Assembly: GCA_900772575.1 (NCBI GenBank)
Contig: CAAHEN010000248.1
Location: 1-64,000 of the forward strand
Reading direction: 5' to 3'
Length of the DNA: 64,000 nucleotides
DNA from: Bacteroidaceae bacterium
GTDB taxonomy: Bacteria > Bacteroidota > Bacteroidia > Bacteroidales > Bacteroidaceae
Below are positions 53,286 to 62,432 of the stretch, piece after piece; positions within the stretch are counted from its first letter, which is position 1; the number at the start of each line of letters is the position of its first letter. Both the position numbers and the translations under genes were made by a program. Under the pieces are notes generated by a model. It saw nothing but the letters and a program-made list of their open reading frames with translations, searched no databases and had not been told where the DNA came from.

Positions 53286-54485
53286 TCATGATGTACGGCC
53301 AGGATATGCTTCCAAGGCTTTCTTCAGAACCAGCAACGCGTCTGTCAAGTCTTCCTTGTTCAGCACATAGGCGATGCGCACTTGGTCACGTCCGGCCCCC
53401 TCCGTCGTATAGAAGCCTGCGGCGGGCGCCATCATCACCGTTCGTCCTTCGAAATTGAAATCAGTCAGACACCACGCACAGAAGCGTTCGGCGTCGTCGA
53501 CGGGTAATTTTGCGACAGTGTAGAATGCTCCCATCGGTATTGGCGAATACACCCCGGGTATGCGATTCAATCCGTCAATCAGACATTTACGACGTTCGAC
53601 ATATTCCTCATATACATCAAGCGCATAATCCGCGGACGCATCGAGCGAAGCCTCTGCGACCAGTTGTCCCAGCAGAGGAGGACTCAGCCTGGCCTGACAG
53701 AATTTCATCACCGCGGCACGCACCTCTTCATTCTTTGTTATCAATGCCCCAATGCGTATGCCACACTCGCTATAGCGTTTTGACACAGAGTCTATCAGTA
53801 CGACATTATTCTCTATGCCCTCCAGATGGCAAGCTGAAATATATGGAGATCCTGTATAGATGAATTCACGATAGACCTCATCCGAAAAGAGGTAGAGGTC
53901 ATACTTCTTTACAAGATCACGTATCTGATTCATCTCTCTGCGTGTATAGAGATAGCCTGTCGGGTTATTGGGATTGCATATCAATATGGCACGTGTACGC
54001 TCATTGATAAGTTCCTCGAATTTTTCGACCTTCGGCAACGAGAACCCTTCTTCGATAGTTGTCGCTATAGTCCGAATCTTCGCTCCAGCAGATATGGCAA
54101 ATGCCATGTAATTCGCATAAGCGGGCTCTGGGACAATGATTTCGTCACCGGGATTCAGGCAAGACAGGAAAGCGAACAATACTGCCTCAGAACCGCCTGC
54201 GGTGATGATAATGTCGTCTGGTTCCAGATGGATATTATATTTGGCATAGTAGCCTGTGAGCTTCTTCCTATAGCTATAAAAGCCTTGGCTTGGGCTATAC
54301 TCCAACACCGTCCGGTCAATATGTGAAAGCACATCCAACCCTGCTTGCGGCGTAGGGAGGTCTGGCTGACCAATATTCAGATGGTATACATGAACCCCCC
54401 GTTCCTTTGCAGCTGACGCTAATGGAGCTAATTTCCTGATTGGAGAAGCCGGCATTTCAATTGCCCGCTGAGATATATGTGGCAT
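53286..54485 (-). CDS. Class I/II PLP-dependent aminotransferase
   Basis: About 399 aa; aspartate-aminotransferase fold type I. Motifs: HLNIGQPDLPTP (~30), TAGGSEAVLFAFLSCLNPGDEI (PLP phosphate binding), ICNPNNPTGYLYTRREM (Asn for PLP), LFSDEVYREF (Asp), DSVSKRYSECGIRIG (Schiff-base Lys) and a C-terminal RIAYVL with the substrate Arg. The donor/acceptor pair cannot be read from sequence. An ATG at 54506 would add MSKASKE, but a consensus -7 box at 54508-54515 would put the transcript start at that codon, so the ATG at 54485 is preferred. Confidence 0.88.
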   Translation of the reverse strand: MPHISQRAIEMPASPIRKLAPLASAAKERGVHVYHLNIGQPDLPTPQAGLDVLSHIDRTVLEYSPSQGFYSYRKKLTGYYAKYNIHLEPDDIIITAGGSEAVLFAFLSCLNPGDEIIVPEPAYANYMAFAISAGAKIRTIATTIEEGFSLPKVEKFEELINERTRAILICNPNNPTGYLYTRREMNQIRDLVKKYDLYLFSDEVYREFIYTGSPYISACHLEGIENNVVLIDSVSKRYSECGIRIGALITKNEEVRAAVMKFCQARLSPPLLGQLVAEASLDASADYALDVYEEYVERRKCLIDGLNRIPGVYSPIPMGAFYTVAKLPVDDAERFCAWCLTDFNFEGRTVMMAPAAGFYTTEGAGRDQVRIAYVLNKEDLTDALLVLKKALEAYPGRTS

Positions 54486-54507
54486 TTCTTTACTTGCTTT
54501 ACTCATG

Positions 54508-54515
54508 CAAATTTA
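54508..54515 (-). promoter_or_regulatory. -7 promoter box for the aminotransferase gene
   Basis: Minus-strand TAAATTTG fits TAnnTTTG. It abuts the 54506 ATG, implying a leaderless message from that codon or, more likely, use of the ATG at 54485. Confidence 0.5.
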
Positions 54516-54618
54516 GCGAAAACAGCCGATTGGGGAAAGGCTGCCATTGTTTTTGTTCCCAAGCCCTGAGAAATCGTCAGTATGAGAGAAATTGCATCCC
54601 CCGTCACAACGGCACCAT

Positions 54619-55374
54619 TTATGTCTCTACCAAGCAACCGGCCTTAAGCAATGCATGCCACAGACTATAGCGCGCTTCCTTGTTGAGGCGTTCCATCGCT
54701 GTGGCTACACTGTCTATGGCTGTCCGCTTCGACAAATGCTCGTAAGGACAAAGCTTCTTCAGCGGCTGATAACGGCGCAACGTAGCCCAGCCGCGCAAAT
54801 CGCTTTCTCTCACCATGCAAAGGGGGCGTACAATTGTGATGGGGAATTTCCGCATCGTCAAGCTGGCAGGCATTGTACTGAACGAGCCGGTAAAAGTCAA
54901 GTTCATAAGGGCTGTTCTCAATATGTCGTCTTGATGATGCCCCAATGCGATTTTATTGCAACCCAACTCTTGTGCCACCGAGAATAACAGTTTTCGACGG
55001 TGCCACGAACAGAGAAAACATGGTGTACGCCGCTCATTTCGGTCTGGAGTGAAATGAGCTGTACGAATGTGCAGATCCACACCAACGGCATCGGCCATCG
55101 CTTTCAAATAGGAAGTATCTGTCTCATAATCAATATTTCCCATTCTTACATGCAGAGCCGACAGACTGAATTTGCCCCCACTGCGTTGCGCGGCTTCGCC
55201 AAGCAACTCGAGCAAGGCCAAAGAGTCTTTTCCACCCGATAACCCGAGAAGCACACGATCTCCAGTATTGATGAGTTCAAACTGGCGGATACCAGACATC
55301 ATATTCTTCCGGATATGGCGCTCCAACTTGTATGCAGGTGCCAGTTTCCGTGCAGTGACAGCCTGTTCCTGCAT
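54619..55374 (-). CDS. TtcA-like tRNA thiolation PP-loop protein
   Basis: 251 aa. PP-loop ATPase: LLGLSGGKDSLALLELL (~39-55). CFLCSWHRRKLLF gives a CxxC and LKKLCPYEH a third Cys, the three ligands used for a [4Fe-4S] cluster in TtcA-type enzymes; the second Cys of the C-terminal pair in E. coli TtcA is not kept. KIALGHHQDDILRTALMNL is the conserved central motif. TtcA makes 2-thiocytidine at tRNA position 32. TtuA-like 2-thiouridine activity is the alternative. The ATG at 55374 follows the upstream phosphoesterase stop by one base, so the start is translationally coupled. Confidence 0.85.
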   Translation of the reverse strand: MQEQAVTARKLAPAYKLERHIRKNMMSGIRQFELINTGDRVLLGLSGGKDSLALLELLGEAAQRSGGKFSLSALHVRMGNIDYETDTSYLKAMADAVGVDLHIRTAHFTPDRNERRTPCFLCSWHRRKLLFSVAQELGCNKIALGHHQDDILRTALMNLTFTGSFSTMPASLTMRKFPITIVRPLCMVRESDLRGWATLRRYQPLKKLCPYEHLSKRTAIDSVATAMERLNKEARYSLWHALLKAGCLVET

Positions 55375-55375
55375 T

Positions 55376-55930
55376 TCAATAGACCTGTTCTTGCGCAAGT
55401 GGATCGCCGGTTTCAAAGTGCCGTACACTCAAAAGTCCGTCCTCAAGTGTGGCGAACGTAGGTGGGTTCCCCCCCTTGGGGAATGTCGGTGAGCCACTAT
55501 TGCAAATAGCCGGCACAGTGCCGGTCTTGGGCTTTACGGTCCATAGGTGGGTATGCCCATAGAAGAATACGTCTGCATTCGGTGCAGCAGGCATATTCTG
55601 CTCATTGTATATATGGCCATGAGTCAGGAACAAACGATGACGCCCATCTGTCACTACAGCATAATCCGAAAGACAAGGGAAAGGGAGAAGCATCTGATCC
55701 ACTTCACTATCGCAGTTGCCGCGCACTGCCACAATGTCGGCAGCCCTCGCAGCTAGAGCTTGGGCCACTCCCATGGCATCGAGACCGGCCGGCAATCCGT
55801 TTCGGGGACCGTAATTGAGCAGATCCCCAAGCAGCAAGAGCATATCGTATTTGCCCTTGTCATAGTAATGAAGCACGTGTTCCAGAACGGGGAGTGAGCC
55901 GTGAATATCTGAGAGTATAAGAAAACGCAT
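55376..55930 (-). CDS. YfcE-family metallophosphoesterase
   Basis: 184 aa, complete calcineurin-like fold. Motifs: MRFLILSDIHGS (Asp, His), LLLLGDLLNYGP (GD), VAVRGNCDSEVD (GNCD, Asn), LTHGHIYN (His) and FYGHTHLW (GHTH). Such enzymes (YfcE) hydrolyse phosphodiesters in vitro; the true substrate is unknown. The ATG at 55930 starts the motif directly. It lies 11 nt after the GNAT gene and 1 nt before ttcA in a compact operon. Confidence 0.9.
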   Translation of the reverse strand: MRFLILSDIHGSLPVLEHVLHYYDKGKYDMLLLLGDLLNYGPRNGLPAGLDAMGVAQALAARAADIVAVRGNCDSEVDQMLLPFPCLSDYAVVTDGRHRLFLTHGHIYNEQNMPAAPNADVFFYGHTHLWTVKPKTGTVPAICNSGSPTFPKGGNPPTFATLEDGLLSVRHFETGDPLAQEQVY

Positions 55931-55941
55931 AAAGCTATAAA

Positions 55942-56562
55942 TTAAATAGTTAATGATGTATGGTGAGGTACTTGGCCTATAGGCATATTCCAGCCATAGA
56001 CCGTACGATACAGCAGATTTATAAATGACTGACGGCATGAGGCGAGCGTCTCCGGAACCGTCGTCATTAGATTGAGTGGCAAACATTTGTCCGTCTGACG
56101 ATATGGCGGCTGCAAGTAGTCGGCTGTATCCAATGTAAACCCATGGCGTTCATAAAAGCTGATACGCCGCTGTGCGATCAGCGTCTGCGGCGGCTCTACT
56201 TCAAGAACCAGTGGAATAGGCATCGCGGTACGCAGCTCATCTAGGATACGCCCCCCTATGCCTCCTCCTCGCTGTGATGCATCGATCGCAAAATGCTCAA
56301 CATAGCAGAAGTTATCCAGGCGCCAGTGGCTGATAAACCCTGCGAATCTATCTCCACAAAGAATGGCATCAAGCCTGAAAGCGCCTTTTTCGTCAGCAAG
56401 GCGCTCCCATTCTTCAAGGTCACGACGCTCACATAAGGGGAATGCCGCTTCATAAAGTGCTGCCACGCGATGCCATAATGGAGAGTGGCCGTCGACCGGT
56501 CGACGTACGAGCTGATCCTGAATCTCAGTCGTTCTGTTCACTTGGTTGGGAATGTCTGTCAT
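55942..56562 (-). CDS. GNAT-family N-acetyltransferase
   Basis: 206 aa. The acetyl-CoA site is VEHFAIDASQRGGGIGGRIL (R/Q-x-x-G-x-G, ~90-105), followed by PLVLEVEPP, and ISFYERHGFTL is the closing beta-strand/helix. The C-terminal ~35 residues extend beyond the usual domain. The acetylated substrate is unknown. The start overlaps the end of the YigZ-like gene by 38 nt, so it is translated from within that message. Confidence 0.83.
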   Translation of the reverse strand: MTDIPNQVNRTTEIQDQLVRRPVDGHSPLWHRVAALYEAAFPLCERRDLEEWERLADEKGAFRLDAILCGDRFAGFISHWRLDNFCYVEHFAIDASQRGGGIGGRILDELRTAMPIPLVLEVEPPQTLIAQRRISFYERHGFTLDTADYLQPPYRQTDKCLPLNLMTTVPETLASCRQSFINLLYRTVYGWNMPIGQVPHHTSLTI

Positions 56563-57172
56563 CTTGCTCTATGAAATGAAGGGTGAATATCTTGCTGAGT
56601 CGCTGTCGCAACTGTGGCTCTTGACTCAAACGCACAGCGACTGTAATGACATTGCAGGTTGCTGTATAGTCATGGCTGACGAAGGACGCATTATTGTCTC
56701 TGACACAACGCATGGCAGCATCCGCATCGGCATATGGCACACTGAAACAGAGCTGCGCCGTGATGACTCGTTCTGCCTTCTTGGCCTGAATGAGTGCCTC
56801 TGCAGCTGCCGTCTTATACGCTACTGCAAGCCGGCTCGTGCCTAGCTTCACACCGCCAAAGTAGCGGATGACCACTACGAGTGCATCCGTGACTCCTGCG
56901 GCTCGAATCTGTTGGGCAATAGGGCGTCCAGCAGTTCCACTTGGTTCGCCATCATCATTTTGCCGCGTGCGGTTACCGCCAGGATCCAAGGCATAGGCAT
57001 AGCAAATATGCCGAGCGTCATAATAGCGACGACGATACTCTGAAACGATGCCCTTCACCTGCTGCTCGTCGTCCACATGGTGCGCATATGCGATGAACCG
57101 ACTCCGGCTTTCAGTGTATTGTGCCTCGCCCATTTCAGCGATAGTCAGATATGAATCCACAAGGCCTGCCAT
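56525..57172 (-). CDS. IMPACT/YigZ-family protein
   Basis: 215 aa. UPF0029 domain: ESRSRFIAYAHHVDDEQQ, HICYAYALDPGG, QNDDGEPSGTAGRPIAQQI (signature) and VVVIRYFGGVKLGTSRLAVAYKTAA. The C-terminal ~70 aa form an RRM-like DUF1949 domain. Eukaryotic IMPACT controls Gcn2; bacterial YigZ may act at the ribosome, but its function is unsettled. It starts 15 nt after the ettA stop, in the same operon. Confidence 0.9.
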   Translation of the reverse strand: MAGLVDSYLTIAEMGEAQYTESRSRFIAYAHHVDDEQQVKGIVSEYRRRYYDARHICYAYALDPGGNRTRQNDDGEPSGTAGRPIAQQIRAAGVTDALVVVIRYFGGVKLGTSRLAVAYKTAAAEALIQAKKAERVITAQLCFSVPYADADAAMRCVRDNNASFVSHDYTATCNVITVAVRLSQEPQLRQRLSKIFTLHFIEQDDRHSQPSEQND

Positions 57173-57187
57173 GGCGTCATTCTGTGA

Positions 57188-58879
57188 TTAATCCAAGCTG
57201 CGATACTTCAGCCTCTTGGGTTCTTCGACACCAAGACGCTTAGCCTTATTGGCCTCATAATCACTGTATGAGCCTTCAAAATATACCACATTCCCGTCTC
57301 CTTCAAAAGAAAGGATGTGGGTACATATACGGTCAAGGAACCAGCGGTCATGACTGATGACAACAGCACAGCCGGCAAAAGCCTCAAGTCCTTCTTCGAG
57401 CGCTCTCAGCGTATTGACATCGATATCATTGGTCGGCTCGTCGAGCAGGAGTACATTGCCCTCCTCTTTCAATGCCAGAGCAAGATGCAGGCGGTTGCGC
57501 TCACCGCCAGAAAGCACACCGCATTTTTTCTCTTGGTCGGCACCACTGAAATTGAATTTGCTGATGTAGGCACGGGCGTTGATGTCACGCCCCCCAATAC
57601 GCAAGAGTTCATTTCCGCCACTAATCACTTCGTAAACAGACTGTTCTGGATCGATGTCGCTGTGTTGCTGGTCAACATAGGCGAGTTTGACGGTCTCTCC
57701 TACTTCAAATGTCCCAGAGTCCGGCTTATCCAGTCCCATGATGAGGCGGAAGAGCGTCGTCTTTCCAGCCCCGTTCGGTCCAATCACGCCAATGATGCCT
57801 CCTTGGGGTAGAGAGAAGTTGAGATCAGAGAAAAGCACTTTATCGCCATAGGTTTTTGCCACATGCTCGGCATTGATGACCTTGTGTCCAAGCCTAGGCC
57901 CATTGGGGATATATATTTCCAGTTGCTGCTCCTTCTCTTTCTGATCCTCGTTGAGCATGCGATCGTAGGCCGAGAGGCGGGCCTTCCCCTTTGCCTGACG
58001 GGCCTTGGGGGCCATGCGCACCCATTCAAGCTCGCGCTCCAACGTCTTTCGGCGCTTGCTCGCCACCTTCTCTTCCTGTTCCATACGCTTGGTTTTCTGC
58101 TCGAGCCATGAGGAGTAATTTCCCTTCCAAGGAATGCCCTCCCCCCTGTCCAGTTCCAATATCCATCCTGCCACATCGTCGAGGAAGTAACGGTCGTGGG
58201 TTACAGCGATGACAGTTCCTTCATATTGGTTCAAATGCTGTTCGAGCCAGTCTATACTCTCCGCGTCGAGGTGGTTGGTCGGCTCGTCAAGCAGGAGTAC
58301 GTCCGGTTTTTGAAGCAGAAGTCGGCAGAGCGCCACGCGCCGACGCTCACCACCAGACAGGTGTGCGGTCTTTTGGTCGGCCGGCGGCAGGCGTAATGCA
58401 GCCATTGCACGTTCGAGCCTACTGTCAAGATTCCAAGCGTCAGTCGCATCAAGGATGTCTTGCAGTTCTGCCTGACGGGCAAACAAGCGATTCATCTTAC
58501 TTTCATCCTCATAGTACTCCGGCAGACCGAACTTCAGATTGATATCTTCATACTCCTGCAGGGCATCGACTACGGGCTTGACGCCTTCACGAACCACCTC
58601 TATGACCGTCTTTTCGGGATCCAGTTGCGGATCCTGCGGCAAATACCCCACTGTGTAGCCGGGTGAGAACACCACTTGCCCCTGATAGTCTTGGTCGATT
58701 CCGGCAATGATCTTCATCAGCGTCGACTTCCCAGCGCCGTTCAGACCTATAATTCCGATCTTGGCTCCATAGAAGAAGGAGAGATAGATGTTCTTTAGAA
58801 CCTGTTTGTTTGTTTGGCGGATAGTCTTTGAAAGACCCACCATTGAGAATATGATTTTCTTATCGTCAACCGTAGCCAT
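57188..58879 (-). CDS. ettA: Energy-dependent translational throttle protein EttA (ABC-F)
   Basis: 563 aa, soluble protein with two ABC cassettes and no membrane helix. Cassette 1: GLNGAGKST (45-53), LSGGERRRVAL (~174), LLLDEPTNHLD. Linker with the P-site tRNA interaction motif region (~240-330), including MAPKARQAKGKARLSAYDRM in basic segments. Cassette 2: GPNGAGKTT (~355), LSGGERNRLHL (~460), LLLDEPTNDID. The C-terminus EEPKRLKYRSLD is EttA-like. It gates the first peptide bond according to ATP/ADP. It leads a tightly packed set with yigZ-like, GNAT, phosphoesterase and ttcA-like genes; no consensus promoter box is visible upstream. Confidence 0.95.
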   Translation of the reverse strand: MATVDDKKIIFSMVGLSKTIRQTNKQVLKNIYLSFFYGAKIGIIGLNGAGKSTLMKIIAGIDQDYQGQVVFSPGYTVGYLPQDPQLDPEKTVIEVVREGVKPVVDALQEYEDINLKFGLPEYYEDESKMNRLFARQAELQDILDATDAWNLDSRLERAMAALRLPPADQKTAHLSGGERRRVALCRLLLQKPDVLLLDEPTNHLDAESIDWLEQHLNQYEGTVIAVTHDRYFLDDVAGWILELDRGEGIPWKGNYSSWLEQKTKRMEQEEKVASKRRKTLERELEWVRMAPKARQAKGKARLSAYDRMLNEDQKEKEQQLEIYIPNGPRLGHKVINAEHVAKTYGDKVLFSDLNFSLPQGGIIGVIGPNGAGKTTLFRLIMGLDKPDSGTFEVGETVKLAYVDQQHSDIDPEQSVYEVISGGNELLRIGGRDINARAYISKFNFSGADQEKKCGVLSGGERNRLHLALALKEEGNVLLLDEPTNDIDVNTLRALEEGLEAFAGCAVVISHDRWFLDRICTHILSFEGDGNVVYFEGSYSDYEANKAKRLGVEEPKRLKYRSLD

Positions 58880-58957
58880 GTGTCTTAATTATATATGTTT
58901 ATGAGTTGCGGTGATTGAATGAGTTGTGGCAATAATTCGTGTGTAGCGTGCAGTGAA

Positions 58958-61078
58958 TCATGATGTCGGCCCATTGCGTCTCAGGAGATCCTCCATCACG
59001 CGAAGTTCGTCAGCGTCAATGCCCCTTGCGATGAGCAGCTCGCGATCTGCCGCAAAGATATCGGCCTCGAGGCTGTCATTGGGAGCTAGCGCAATGAATG
59101 TCTTATAGCGTTGCACTGCCTCACGCATGTTTCCGCTCAGCCATGCGGCATGCCCGGCATTGAGGTAGTCTTCACGTATAGGCGCCGCACCTAGCAAGTG
59201 GCTGTAGTATTTCTCGGCATTTTCATCTTGCCCAAGCTGGAGAAAACTCCAAGCCATGGCACGCAGGATGCGACTATCATCAGGTCGAAGATAGTAGGCT
59301 CGGAAGAGCGATTTCAGGGCCAAGTCAAATTCACGCGTGGCAATATAGCATTCTCCACGGCGAAGGGAAACATCCGCCGCTTCAGGCTCCAAGCGCTCCA
59401 GCTCAGCATAGGTGGCCTGTGCAGCTGTAAGTTGGCCTACACGGCGCTGGCAGGCTGCCAATTGCCTGAGTGTCCAGACCGATGACGGCTGCATGAGACT
59501 GGCCCGTTCATAGGCCTCGATGGCTTTGGCGTAATCACAGAGGGCCTGATGGCAATAGCCCATCTTCTGAAACACCTGCGCTGAGGGCTCCATGTGGGCA
59601 AACAGGCGCAAGGCTATCGTGTAGTTCTCCATACTGAAACAGGCATCTGCCAGTTCTGCAAGGCGGGGCGAGCTGACAATGATGTCGGCCAAGGCAGGAT
59701 AATCAATCAGTAGCAGATCGCATTTGAAAGGATCCGCGTATCCATCACGGCCACGATAGAGCGTGAAGAAGCGATAGAGATCCTGTATATAGCTGCGCAA
59801 ACTGGCTGTCAGCGTATCACCCTCAGCAGTAGCGCCGTTTCTCAAGAGATTGCCCAAGTCACCGCCCTCTGCCCCAAGGGCCTCAGCAAGACCTGAGTTC
59901 ATGAGAGCACCGTTCCAGAGCATCATAAAGCTGAAAGCATATTTATCGGTGTCGCAGGTCCTTGAATTGGCTGAAAGAAACTTTTCCACCCCTTCTATAC
60001 CTTTGAGGTTCACTAAGTCAGGATGGGTGGTGGTGTAAGGCCAGAACCAGTTGGTTGCGACATTGAAGAAGCTGAAGCGCTGCTGGAGCTGCTTGAAGAG
60101 TCCGAGCGACACGTCGACACCGCGCTTATGCAGTTCGGCCACTTCCTTCATCTTATCCGACAATCCGTTTGTAGCATTCTCCCATTCTGGATTGCCTGAC
60201 AGGCGGGTCAGCTCCTCTTGCCAATCTCCCAAACTCAGGCCCTTGTCCCTAAGTTTAAAATCACGGGCATGCTTCATTACCTCTGGCATGATTTCATTTT
60301 CCAGCTTACGCTCCACGCGCTTGGCATCTGGCGCCAAAAGCAGAAAGGCCTGAAGATCTATCATGGCATTTTGGAGACCAGAACTATAAACGAAGCCAAC
60401 AAACCGCTCCTGCGGTTCGGCAGCTAGGTCACACGGCGTCGGCCAACGCAATAGAACCATCACGACCCCTACCAGTGCACGGGCCTGCAATACTGGCGTC
60501 TTCACCACCAACTCAAGGACATCGATAAGGAAAGTAAGCTTGAGGCTATCAAAATAATGCAGCGTGGCAAGCGTCGTCGCGGAAATGATGAGACATCTCC
60601 TGCTATCATCTGCTTCTTCAAAGAGTCTTCGCACGGCTTCCACGTCAGCGTGCTCCCATATTCCTGACACATGAATTGCGTCAAAGATCACACGAGAACT
60701 GATTGTCTGTGTTTCGGCCATGTCACACAACTTCTGCGGCACTTGCATTCGGCGAAGTGTAGCTGCGGTAAGAGCATAGTCCGTACGCCCCGTCGTCTGG
60801 CGGAGCTCGCCCTCACGACGCATACTTTGCCAGACAGTATAGGCCTGCAAAAGGAAACGCCTGAAAAGAGTCGTGCGCCCCTCATCGGCATAGCCTTGTG
60901 CCATATAGTCAAGCAGCCGGTCATAGTCAGTGCGGATGGCGGCCAAGGCATCAGCCGCTTGGGACGTACCGCTATAGGCCAACATGCCTTCCAACGCAAT
61001 GAGAGCATCGGCCAAACGGTGTTCATCAAGCGCCAGCCGCGCATCGTCAGTCAGTATTTTGAAAGTATTGTCATCCAT
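58958..61078 (-). CDS. TPR-repeat protein of unknown function (706 aa)
   Basis: I do not recognise the family. Residues 1-500 are mostly helical and hydrophilic with a conserved-looking patch (FSFFNVATNWFWPYTTTHPDLV, in two parts, ~340) rich in aromatics. Residues ~510-690 contain about five tetratricopeptide repeats (for example FQKMGYCHQALCDYAKAIEAYERA and LRRGECYIATREFDLALKS, each read as a helix pair). No signal peptide or membrane segment, so it should be cytoplasmic and act as a scaffold. It starts 11 nt after an orphan solute-binding lipoprotein gene and shares its promoter. Confidence 0.8.
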   Translation of the reverse strand: MDDNTFKILTDDARLALDEHRLADALIALEGMLAYSGTSQAADALAAIRTDYDRLLDYMAQGYADEGRTTLFRRFLLQAYTVWQSMRREGELRQTTGRTDYALTAATLRRMQVPQKLCDMAETQTISSRVIFDAIHVSGIWEHADVEAVRRLFEEADDSRRCLIISATTLATLHYFDSLKLTFLIDVLELVVKTPVLQARALVGVVMVLLRWPTPCDLAAEPQERFVGFVYSSGLQNAMIDLQAFLLLAPDAKRVERKLENEIMPEVMKHARDFKLRDKGLSLGDWQEELTRLSGNPEWENATNGLSDKMKEVAELHKRGVDVSLGLFKQLQQRFSFFNVATNWFWPYTTTHPDLVNLKGIEGVEKFLSANSRTCDTDKYAFSFMMLWNGALMNSGLAEALGAEGGDLGNLLRNGATAEGDTLTASLRSYIQDLYRFFTLYRGRDGYADPFKCDLLLIDYPALADIIVSSPRLAELADACFSMENYTIALRLFAHMEPSAQVFQKMGYCHQALCDYAKAIEAYERASLMQPSSVWTLRQLAACQRRVGQLTAAQATYAELERLEPEAADVSLRRGECYIATREFDLALKSLFRAYYLRPDDSRILRAMAWSFLQLGQDENAEKYYSHLLGAAPIREDYLNAGHAAWLSGNMREAVQRYKTFIALAPNDSLEADIFAADRELLIARGIDADELRVMEDLLRRNGPTS

Positions 61079-61089
61079 GGGTTTAGCAG

Positions 61090-62007
61090 TTAATGAACCG
61101 AGCTATGCCTTGCCTTTGAACCTGAGCGTACAGTAGGACGGCTGGCATGTTCGAACTTTGGCCAAGTGAGGCTGTCGACAGCCGCCGGGGTAAGCCCATA
61201 AGTGCCGAGCAGTATATCGCGAGCGGCGCCTTTTCCCCGGGCATTGAGCGAGTCCACAGCCATATCATAGGATTTGAGTAGAGCGTTTGCCTGCACATCT
61301 GCCCGTTTGTGTAGTTTACCGACGACCAAGCAGGCCATGACAGGCTCAGCCGCAGACGTCCACAGCACACGGTGTCCAGCGGCACGGGCCATGCTCGCGT
61401 AAGGCTCCGGCAATATAGCAGCATCCAACTGATCCTCATCGAGCATGGTTGTACGAAGATGAAGACTGTTGATCTGTGGACGCATGACATTGGCGGGGGG
61501 AATACCGGCTACAGCCGCTACCTTCTCTAGCCAATATTGGGCTGCAGAGACACGTGAGGCGCCAATGGTATGCAGTGCCAGCTGAGGAAGCGACTTAATG
61601 CGAAGATGCCCACAAACGACAAGGGAATACTGTCGCGGCAAAGATTGCACAGCCTCCAGCTGTTGCCCTTCTCGTGCCATTGCGGCAAGACGCTTTTCAT
61701 CCGTCACGCCGAAGGCCTGTGTCCGTCCAATGATGGCAGTGTCACAGTCACGTTGAGAGTCAAATGACAGGACTCTGACCGTCAGGGAATGACGACTAAA
61801 ATAGCCACGTTCAGCGGCATAATAGTAAGGTAGGCAATCCATTGTCGGCAATAATGCCAACGCAACAATGGAGGTGTCGTTGGCTGTGGCAATATGCTGT
61901 GCCGGCTGGGAATGCGACTTTTCCGTAGACGACTGGCAGCTTGCCAACCCCAAAGCCAGTATGATGACAAGGCTGCAAACCAGATGAGACATGATGGCCG
62001 TAGGCAT
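61090..62007 (-). CDS. NMT1/SsuA-like solute-binding lipoprotein, no cognate transporter
   Basis: About 305 aa. Signal peptide with lipobox LASC (MPTAIMSHLVCSLVIILALGLASC). The mature part is a periplasmic binding fold: ALLPTMDCLPYYYAAERGYFSRH at the N-terminus (the usual start of NMT1/ThiY/SsuA-type binders), FGVTDEKRL, IGASRVSAAQYWLEKVAAVAG, DAAILPEPYASMA. Such proteins bind sulfonates, pyrimidine precursors of thiamine, or nitrate; the ligand is not readable. No ABC permease or ATPase lies near; a TPR gene follows instead. The ATG at 61992 is an alternative start. The protein's C-terminus is basic (PTVRSGSKARHSSVH). Confidence 0.82.
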   Translation of the reverse strand: MPTAIMSHLVCSLVIILALGLASCQSSTEKSHSQPAQHIATANDTSIVALALLPTMDCLPYYYAAERGYFSRHSLTVRVLSFDSQRDCDTAIIGRTQAFGVTDEKRLAAMAREGQQLEAVQSLPRQYSLVVCGHLRIKSLPQLALHTIGASRVSAAQYWLEKVAAVAGIPPANVMRPQINSLHLRTTMLDEDQLDAAILPEPYASMARAAGHRVLWTSAAEPVMACLVVGKLHKRADVQANALLKSYDMAVDSLNARGKGAARDILLGTYGLTPAAVDSLTWPKFEHASRPTVRSGSKARHSSVH

Positions 62008-62032
62008 ATAAGAGGTCTTTTTATTATGGGCG

Positions 62033-62040
62033 CAAAGATA
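62033..62040 (-). promoter_or_regulatory. -7 promoter box for the binding lipoprotein-TPR pair
   Basis: Minus-strand TATCTTTG fits TAnnTTTG and is 25 nt before the ATG at 62007. Confidence 0.6.
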
Positions 62041-62372
62041 CGACAAAATAAGGTAGGAACAAAGGCTGACAGACTATTCATCTTTGAAACACAGCGTAGC
62101 GATTGCGTCCACAAATGTCGATTTCCATTCCTCATAGAGTTCTTGGCCCATGTGGACGTCGTCTGTTTTACGGACGGCTGTTGCATCGGTTAGAGAATAC
62201 ATGCCCTCCTGCTGCAATGTCCCGATAAAGGCATACGGAGCGCTGTCCGCATCACAAGCTCAGGCCCGCAGTTCCAACTGAAGACCTCCCATATTTGGCT
62301 ACATCAGGAAACCAACAGGGAACATTGCCGCTACGCGTATCTGCCCAAGATACAAAAAACGCCTGTTTTTAC
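62041..62372. other. Divergent intergenic region upstream of the cyclohydrolase gene
   Basis: About 330 bp between the two promoters. I see no gene and no strong hairpin. The sequence is of ordinary composition and could hold regulator sites for purine or lipoprotein genes, but none is recognisable. Confidence 0.4.
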
Positions 62373-62403
62373 TTGGTTCTGTGGCCATCATACTGTAACT
62401 TTG
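62373..62403 (+). promoter_or_regulatory. Promoter of the IMP cyclohydrolase gene
   Basis: TTG (62373-62375), 20-nt spacer and TAACTTTG (62396-62403), a close match to the -33/-7 consensus, 29 nt before the ATG. Confidence 0.65.
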
Positions 62404-62432
62404 CATCCGAAAACTTTTAGCTAAAATACATT

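Noticed and set aside
62041..62395. Possible small structural RNA (SRP or 6S type) in the gap before the cyclohydrolase gene
   Set aside because: I looked for the conserved SRP core and for a long closing helix and found neither.
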